A stretch of DNA of 64,000 nt from Nocardiopsis coralli. GTDB lineage: Bacteria; Actinomycetota; Actinomycetes; Streptosporangiales; Streptosporangiaceae. Positions within the stretch are counted from its first letter, which is position 1, and each line of letters opens with the position of its first letter. The notes beneath the pieces are model-generated. The model saw only the letters and a program-made list of their open reading frames with translations, was not told where the DNA came from and did no database searches. Location: assembly GCF_014892575.1 (NCBI RefSeq), contig NZ_JADBGI010000010.1, positions 124,001 through 188,000 on the forward strand. Reading direction: 5' to 3'. Shown here in pieces: positions 57,945 to 64,000 of the stretch. The position numbers were made by a program, and so were the translations under genes.

Positions 57945-59129
57945 CTAAGCGAGCGCGTCGATGCCGGGCAGGTCCTTGCCCTCGAGGTACTCCAGGCTGG
58001 CGCCGCCACCGGTGGAGATGTGGCCGAACGCCGCCTCGTCGAAGCCCAGGGCGCGCACGGCCGCGGCGGAGTCGCCGCCGCCCACGACGGTGAACGCGTC
58101 GGAGTCGATGAGGGCCTGGGCCAGGGCACGGGTACCGCCGGCGTAGGGCTCCATCTCGAAGACGCCCATGGGGCCGTTCCAGAAGACCGTGCGGGTGTCG
58201 GCGAGCTTCTCGGCGAACAGCGCGCGGCTCTTGGGTCCGATGTCCAGACCCATGCGGTCGGCGGGGATCGCGTCGACGTCGACGGCGCCGTGCGGGGCGT
58301 CGGCGGCGAACTTCTCGGCGGCGACCACGTCGACGGGCAGGACGATCTCCACGCCGTCGCGCTCGGCCTGGGCTAGGTAGCCCTTGACGGTGTCGATCTG
58401 GTCGCTCTCCAGGAGGCTGGAGCCGACCTCGTAGCCCTTGGCCTTGAGGAAGGTGAAGACCATGCCGCCGCCGATCAGCAGGCGGTCGGCGGTGCCCAGC
58501 AGGTTGTCAATGACGGCGAGCTTGTCGGAGACCTTGGAGCCGCCGAGCACGACCGCGTAGGGGCGCTGGGGGTCGCTCGTGAGCTTCTTGAGGACCTCGA
58601 CCTCGGTCAGGACCAGGCCGCCGACGGCGTGCGGGAGGCGGGCGGGCAGGTCGTAGACGCTGGCGTGCTTGCGGTGCACCGCGCCGAAGGCGTCGCCCAC
58701 GTAGAGGTCGGCGAGCTGGGCGAAGCGGTCGGCGAGCTCGCCGCGCTCGGCGTCGTCCTTGCTGGTCTCGCCGGGCTCGAAGCGCACGTTCTCCAGGAGA
58801 GCGACGGAGCCGTCGGTGAGGGCCTCGCTGGTGGCGCGGGCTGACTCGCCGGCGGTGTCGGTGGCGAAGGCCACCTCGGCGCCGAGCAGCTCGCCCAGGC
58901 GGGCGGCGACGGGGCGCAGGGAGTAGCGGGGCTCGGGCGCACCCTTGGGGCGGCCCAGGTGGGCGGCGACGATGACACGTGCGCCGCGCTCGCTGAGTGC
59001 GCGGATGGTCGGCAGGGCGGCACGGATACGACCGTCGTCGGTGATCCGGTCACCGTCCAGGGGCACGTTGAGGTCGGCCCGGACGAACACGCGCTTGCCG
59101 GAGACGTCGAGGTCGTCGATCGTCCGCAT
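57945..59129 (-). CDS. pgk: Phosphoglycerate kinase
   Basis: 394 residues, two-lobe kinase that makes ATP from 1,3-bisphosphoglycerate. N-terminal [20 protein letters not shown] and the substrate histidine/arginine loop [12 protein letters not shown] are followed by the hinge. The nucleotide domain has [21 protein letters not shown] and the C-terminal [20 protein letters not shown] 59129 follows CGAGGAGA. Between gap and tpiA; the double hairpin upstream separates it partly from gap. Confidence 0.97.
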   Translation of the reverse strand: MRTIDDLDVSGKRVFVRADLNVPLDGDRITDDGRIRAALPTIRALSERGARVIVAAHLGRPKGAPEPRYSLRPVAARLGELLGAEVAFATDTAGESARATSEALTDGSVALLENVRFEPGETSKDDAERGELADRFAQLADLYVGDAFGAVHRKHASVYDLPARLPHAVGGLVLTEVEVLKKLTSDPQRPYAVVLGGSKVSDKLAVIDNLLGTADRLLIGGGMVFTFLKAKGYEVGSSLLESDQIDTVKGYLAQAERDGVEIVLPVDVVAAEKFAADAPHGAVDVDAIPADRMGLDIGPKSRALFAEKLADTRTVFWNGPMGVFEMEPYAGGTRALAQALIDSDAFTVVGGGDSAAAVRALGFDEAAFGHISTGGGASLEYLEGKDLPGIDALA

Positions 59130-59196
59130 GCTGGTTCTCCTCGGTGGTCGGCCCGGCCGCGGCGGCCGGGCTCTGTCTGTGGGTCCGGTGGGGTGC

Positions 59197-59265
59197 GTGG
59201 GCGCGCCGTGCCCGGGGCGCGCCCACGGCGGCACCCCCTCGCGCGGGGCGAGGGGGTGCCGCCGT
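59197..59265 (-). terminator. Two adjacent hairpins between gap and pgk
   Basis: The first encountered by the gap transcript is an 18-bp perfect stem (59225-59242 with 59248-59265, loop GCGGG). The second is GTGGGCGCGCC (59197-59207) with 59216-59226. They share two bases, so they compete at their junction. A partial terminator or mRNA processing site that makes gap mRNA more abundant is likely. Confidence 0.7.
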
Positions 59266-59298
59266 CGTTCCGGGCGCCCGAGGGCGTCGGCCGGGCTG

Positions 59299-60330
<1,032 letters not shown>

Positions 60331-60552
60331 TCACTGTCGACCCGCGCGTTCTGGCGCCGCCCCGGCGGTGGACCCCGGCACGGGGGAACCCGACCATGTT
60401 GAGCAGCGTGAACGCTTATCAGGTGTTCACAGAGAGCCTAGCGGAGCACCGGCGGGGAACCGTTCTCGGCCCGCTCCCGCCGACCGGCCTCGCTCTCGTG
60501 GATCCGCGACCATCCTGGCACTGCGAAGCAAAGAGGTCTAGACCATTAAACG

Positions 60553-60582
60553 AAGTTATCAGCGTATTTCCGCAGTTAACAA
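60553..60582 (-). promoter_or_regulatory. gap promoter with palindromic operator in the spacer
   Basis: On the minus strand -35 TTGTTA (60582-60577), an 18-base spacer and -10 TAACTT (60558-60553). An imperfect palindrome GTTATCAGCG-n6-CGCAGTTAAC (60555-60580, plus-strand sense, 8 of 10 pairs) covers the spacer and both boxes, the classic position for a repressor. Remaining parts of the 345-base gap (60304-60648) show nothing else. Confidence 0.6.
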
Positions 60583-60648
60583 AGGTGCACACTCAGGGCC
60601 GGGGCGCGACCGGCGTGAGTCACACATCCGAACACCGCGGGCCGACCG

Positions 60649-61629
60649 TCAGGGCACGAGCATGTCCGGAGTGAGGTTCGCCTCCGTGCCCTCGATGCCC
60701 AGATCGCTCGCGCGCTTGTCGGCCATCGCCAACAGCCTGCGGATACGTCCCGCTATGGCGTCCTTGGTCAGCGGCGGGACCGACAGCTGGCCCAGCTCCT
60801 CCAGCGAGGCCTGCTTGTGCGCCAGCCGCAGTTGACCGGCGGCGACCAGGTGCTCGGGGGCCTCCTCGCCCAGGATCTCCAACGCCCGCTCCACACGCGC
60901 GCCCGCGGCCACGGCGGCCCGGGCACTGCGGCGCAGGTTGGCGTCGTCGAAGTTGGCCAGGCGGTTGGCGGTCGCGCGCACCTCGCGGCGCATGCGGCGC
61001 TCCTCCCAGGCCAGGACGCTCTGGTGGGCTCCCAGCAGCGTGAGCAGCGCACCGATGGAATCACCGTCGCGCACCACCACGCGGTCCACACCGCGCACCT
61101 CACGGGCCTTGGCATGCACCTTCAGGCGGCGTGCGGCCCCCACCAGCGCCAGGGCGGCCTCGGGGCCGGGGCAGGTCACCTCCAGCGACATCGAACGGCC
61201 CGGCTCGGTGAGCGAACCGTGTGCGATGAAGGCGCCCCTCCACGCCGACTCGGCGTCGCAGGCGCCCCCGGCGACCACGTGGCGGGGCAGTCCGCGCACG
61301 GGGCGGCCGTTGTTGTCGACCAGGCCCGTCTGGCGGGCCAGGGACTCGCCGTCCTTGATCACACGGACCACGTACCGGTTGCCCTTGCGCAGCCCGCTCG
61401 GGGAGAGCACGACCACCTCGGACTCGTGGCCGAAGACCTCGGAGATGTCCTTGCGGAGCCGCCGTGCGGCAGCGCCGGTGTCCAGCTCGGCCTCGATGAC
61501 GATACGCCCGCCCACCAGGTGCAGGCCCCCCGTGAACCGGAGGATGGTGGACACCTCGGCTTTGCGGCAGCATGGCTTCAGAATGGCCAGACGGCTCAAT
61601 TCGTCCTTCACCACGCCGGTCATCGCCAT
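60649..61629 (-). CDS. whiA: Sporulation/cell-division regulator WhiA
   Basis: 326 residues. WhiA controls, with WhiB, the switch to sporulation septation in Streptomyces and is conserved in Gram-positives. The N-terminal part has the degenerate LAGLIDADG homing-endonuclease fold ([43 protein letters not shown]). The C-terminal helix-turn-helix is [33 protein letters not shown] 61629 follows GGGGAGG. Usually directly behind yvcK; here a DUF488 gene intervenes. Confidence 0.96.
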   Translation of the reverse strand: MAMTGVVKDELSRLAILKPCCRKAEVSTILRFTGGLHLVGGRIVIEAELDTGAAARRLRKDISEVFGHESEVVVLSPSGLRKGNRYVVRVIKDGESLARQTGLVDNNGRPVRGLPRHVVAGGACDAESAWRGAFIAHGSLTEPGRSMSLEVTCPGPEAALALVGAARRLKVHAKAREVRGVDRVVVRDGDSIGALLTLLGAHQSVLAWEERRMRREVRATANRLANFDDANLRRSARAAVAAGARVERALEILGEEAPEHLVAAGQLRLAHKQASLEELGQLSVPPLTKDAIAGRIRRLLAMADKRASDLGIEGTEANLTPDMLVP

Positions 61630-61831
61630 CGCCGCGATCCTCCCCTAGAACTGGACCGACCCGGTGCCCCACACACGACACCGGGCTCCGGCCGCCCGTG
61701 ACCCCTTCACGGCCGACCGTCTCCGAGGCACACTACGCGACGAGGTGCCGATGGCCGACCCCTGGACAGCGTGTTGCACATCCCCGACCCGCGCTTGACC
61801 TGCACCGTGTCGGGCTTCGTGGGGGTGTGCC

Positions 61832-62242
61832 TCAATTGCCCCCGGGGCCCGCGGACAGAAGCTCCCGGAGGTGTTCGCGCAACACGACGGCCTGGTTGTG
61901 TTCGCGGTCCTTGGCCGAGTAGAGCAGGGTGACCGGACCGCGGCGGGCCGCCTCCAGGATCGGGTCGAGCACCTCGGGGTGCGCCCGCAGCTCGGCCCGG
62001 TAGCGCTCGGCGAACTCGGCGAAGCGTTCCGGATCGTGCCCGAACCAGGTGCGCAGGCCGGGGCTCGGGCCGGCCTCCTTGACCCAGGTCGTGCCCTCCA
62101 TGGCAGCCCTGCTCACCCCGCGCGGCCACAGGCGATCGACCAGGAAACGCCGCCCCGGCGGGGGTTCCGGCCCCTGGTCGGGGTGTTTCTCGGCGCGGAC
62201 CTCGTCGTAGACGCGTTCCAGGAAGACGTTGTCACCAGCCAT
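61832..62242 (-). CDS. DUF488 family protein (YeaO-like)
   Basis: 136 residues. Family motifs are RVYDEVRAEKHP, GRRFLVDRLWPRGVSR, WVKEAGPSPGLRTWFGHDPERFAEF, Y-R-A-E-L and VTLLYSAKDREHNQAVVL with the conserved Lys-Asp. The biochemical role is unknown. The N-terminus is slightly longer than usual (AGDNVFLE before RVYDE), and the ribosome-binding site is weak, so the start is uncertain. It is inserted between yvcK and whiA on the same strand. Confidence 0.85.
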   Translation of the reverse strand: MAGDNVFLERVYDEVRAEKHPDQGPEPPPGRRFLVDRLWPRGVSRAAMEGTTWVKEAGPSPGLRTWFGHDPERFAEFAERYRAELRAHPEVLDPILEAARRGPVTLLYSAKDREHNQAVVLREHLRELLSAGPGGN

Positions 62243-62280
62243 GGCGCGGGGGTTCCCGCACGCAGGTCACCCCGAACCCT

Positions 62281-63255
62281 TCACCTGACCAGGATGCGTT
62301 CGTACGCGGCGGCCAGGAGCTCGGTGTCGTGGCGCGGGGTGCCGTCGTCGCGGCTGAGCCGGTCGAGTTCGAGGCTCCCGCCGAGCTCGCGCGCCACCCG
62401 GTCCAGGGGCAGGGGTTCCTCGACCGTGCCGTGGTCGGCCAGCACCACGTCCACGCCGAGTTTCGGGGCGTGCTCGCGCAGAACCTCGAGGTAGGTCTCG
62501 GGGCGGAAGTGGTCGGTCTCACCCCGCTGCGGCGACAGGTTGAGGGTGACCAGGCGCCGCGCGCGGGTGGTCACGAGCGCCTCGGCGAGCTCGGGGACCA
62601 GCAGGTGCGGCAGCACGCTGGTGAACCACGATCCGGGGCCGAAGACCACCCAGTCGGCCTCGCGCACCGCCTTGAGCGCCTGGGTGCTGGCCGGCGGCGC
62701 CTCCGGGACCAGGGAGATGGACCGCACGGAACCGCCGGTGCTCGCGCAGGCCACCTGGCCGCGCACCGTGCGCAGTTCTTCGGGGCACTCGGGGTCGGCG
62801 CCCTGCACCTCGGCGACGATCTCCAGCGGCACCGACGACATCGGCAGGACCCGCCCGTGCGCACCCAACAGCTGGCCGACCCAGTCCAGGCCGGCCACGG
62901 AGTCGCCGAGCAGCTCCCACAGGGCCACGATGAGCAGGTTGCCGACCGCGTGCCCGTGCAGGTCGCCCTCGCTGCTGAACCGGTGCTGGAGCACCTGGCT
63001 CCAGGTGTGGCCCCACTCGTCGTCGCCGCACAACGCAGCCAGGGCCATGCGCAGGTCGCCGGGCGGCAGCACACCGAGTTCCTCGCGCAGCCGGCCGCTG
63101 GAGCCCCCGTCGTCGGCGACCGTGACGATGGCCGTGACGTCGGTGGTGACCCTGCGGAGGGCGGACAGGGAGGCGTGGAGCCCGTGCCCTCCTCCGAGTG
63201 CGACCACCCGTGGCGGGCGCTCGTCGTCGCCGTCCACCGCGGTGTTGCTGGACAT
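62281..63255 (-). CDS. yvcK: Gluconeogenesis factor / UDP-sugar-binding protein YvcK
   Basis: 324 residues, CofD/YvcK family (Rossmann type). The N-terminal RVVALGGGHGLHASLSALR, VTVADDGGSSGRLREELGVLPPGDLRMAL and HAVGNLLIVAL match it throughout. YvcK/CuvA binds UDP-sugars and links cell-wall precursor supply and shape to carbon metabolism in Firmicutes and mycobacteria. It lies between rapZ and whiA in the conserved cluster, 45 bases after rapZ. Confidence 0.93.
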   Translation of the reverse strand: MSSNTAVDGDDERPPRVVALGGGHGLHASLSALRRVTTDVTAIVTVADDGGSSGRLREELGVLPPGDLRMALAALCGDDEWGHTWSQVLQHRFSSEGDLHGHAVGNLLIVALWELLGDSVAGLDWVGQLLGAHGRVLPMSSVPLEIVAEVQGADPECPEELRTVRGQVACASTGGSVRSISLVPEAPPASTQALKAVREADWVVFGPGSWFTSVLPHLLVPELAEALVTTRARRLVTLNLSPQRGETDHFRPETYLEVLREHAPKLGVDVVLADHGTVEEPLPLDRVARELGGSLELDRLSRDDGTPRHDTELLAAAYERILVR

Positions 63256-63300
63256 CGTCGAGGCCTGCCCCCTCGTCCCGTGCTGATGTTCACGGGGATC

Positions 63301-64000
63301 CTACTCCCGGCCCACGTCCCTGTGGACCACGTTCACCTCGACCCCCTGGCCCCGCAGGCGGTCGGCCAGCTGCTCCGCCATGGCCACGCTGCGGTGCTTA
63401 CCGCCCGTACAGCCCACGGCCAAGGTCATGTAGTGCTTGCCCTCGCGCTGGTAACCGGTGGTGGTGAGCTTGAGGACCTCGGTGTAGGCCTCCAGCATCT
63501 CCTTCGCGCCGTCCTGGGACAGCACGTAGTCGCGCACCGGCTCGTCGCGCCCGTTCATGGGTCTGAGCTCGGGGATCCAGTGGGGGTTGGGGAGGAAACG
63601 GCAGTCCAGCACCAGGTCGGCGTCGACGGGCAGGCCGTGCTTGAACCCGAAGGAGACCACGTTGGCGCGGGGGCGGGACTCGTCGCTCTCACCGAAGAAC
63701 CCGATGACCCGGGCCTTGAGCTGGTGCACGTTGAGCTGGGAGGTGTCGATGACCAGGTCGGCCTCGCCGCGCACCGCGCGCAGGGTCTCGCGTTCGCGGG
63801 CGATGCCCTCCGTCAGGCGGCCGTCCCCCTGCAGTGGGTGGGGACGCCGCACGCCCTCGAAGCGCCGCACGAGCGCCTCGTCACTGGCCTCCAGGTAGAG
63901 GACCCGGGCCACGATGTCGCGCTTGCGCAGCTCCTCCACGGTGGAGAGGAGGTCCTCGGTGAAGGCGAGCGAGCGCACGTCGACGACCACGGCCACCCGC
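63301..64000 (-). CDS. rapZ: RapZ-family nucleotide-binding protein (3' part)
   Basis: C-terminal 232 residues; the N-terminal Walker A part is beyond the window edge. Visible: VVVDVRS, RVLYLEASDEALVRRFEGVRRPHPL, the linker VIDTSQLNVHQLKARV, and the RapZ C-terminal domain VVSFGFKHGLPVDADLVLDCRFLPNP and LAVGCTGGKHRSVAMAEQLADRL. In E. coli RapZ directs cleavage of GlmZ RNA; in actinobacteria its target is unknown. The GTG at 63996 is internal to the domain, so it is not the start. Confidence 0.95.
   Translation of the reverse strand, partial: RVAVVVDVRSLAFTEDLLSTVEELRKRDIVARVLYLEASDEALVRRFEGVRRPHPLQGDGRLTEGIARERETLRAVRGEADLVIDTSQLNVHQLKARVIGFFGESDESRPRANVVSFGFKHGLPVDADLVLDCRFLPNPHWIPELRPMNGRDEPVRDYVLSQDGAKEMLEAYTEVLKLTTTGYQREGKHYMTLAVGCTGGKHRSVAMAEQLADRLRGQGVEVNVVHRDVGRE

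Overview
The window is a very GC-rich stretch of an actinomycete chromosome. The evidence is pervasive G/C third codon positions, GTG starts, whiA, rbpA, opcA, a heme-A branch (ctaA/ctaB) and the order suf / ctaA / ctaB / tkt-tal-zwf-opcA-pgl / secG-tpi-pgk-gap-whiA-yvcK-rapZ, which I know as a conserved actinobacterial block. The style is closest to Nocardiopsis-like Streptosporangiales, but that genus assignment is an inference.

Layout. (1) 1-5.6 kb: the start of the suf Fe-S operon (sufB, sufR; minus strand), a divergent two-gene ABC exporter, a membrane-anchored ricin-type lectin and an EamA permease. (2) 5.7-15.7 kb: small secreted and membrane proteins, a GNAT enzyme, heme A synthase (ctaA), a PrsW protease, two tandemly duplicated OmpA-like lipoproteins and heme O synthase (ctaB). 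(3) 16.4-23.1 kb: a pentose-phosphate operon. (4) 23.2-56.0 kb: an accessory block lying between pgl and rbpA/secG. It holds a secreted peptidase-like lipoprotein, a type III-D-like CRISPR effector locus (24.9-41.3 kb), an acetate-type symporter with its DUF485 partner, and a complete histidine-utilisation operon (hutHU, an M20 amidohydrolase, hutF, hutI) with a divergent IclR regulator. (5) 56-64 kb: rbpA, secG, tpiA-pgk-gap, whiA, a DUF488 gene, yvcK and the 3' part of rapZ.

The most interesting part is the CRISPR locus. Cas10 lacks an HD domain and carries an AGDD cyclase motif. It is followed by a small RAMP, a Csx10-like protein with a helical C-terminal domain, a double-RAMP (Cas7-2x-like) protein, a Csx19-like protein and a large TIGR03986-like RAMP. 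The last five form a tight run with 1-4 nt overlaps. Cas6 lies upstream, and no repeat-spacer array or cas1/cas2 is visible. A separate 707-residue protein has two CARF-type modules, each with a D-x-T-x-G-T-K loop, flanking a PD-(D/E)xK nuclease. That suggests a single-chain cyclic-oligoadenylate effector in an unusual domain order. A TGTCCGAGAG motif recurs upstream of cas10 (twice), cas6, a small plus-strand ORF and the 27137-27496 hypothetical gene, which points to a locus-specific regulator.

Other regulatory structure includes a 17-bp element shared by ctaA and ctaB, a palindrome between the -35 and -10 of gap, at least six genes with TAnnnT boxes 7-8 nt from their start codons (leaderless candidates), and a paired 56-60 bp palindromic repeat near both borders of the accessory block. 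No tRNA, rRNA, transposase or prophage gene was recognised.
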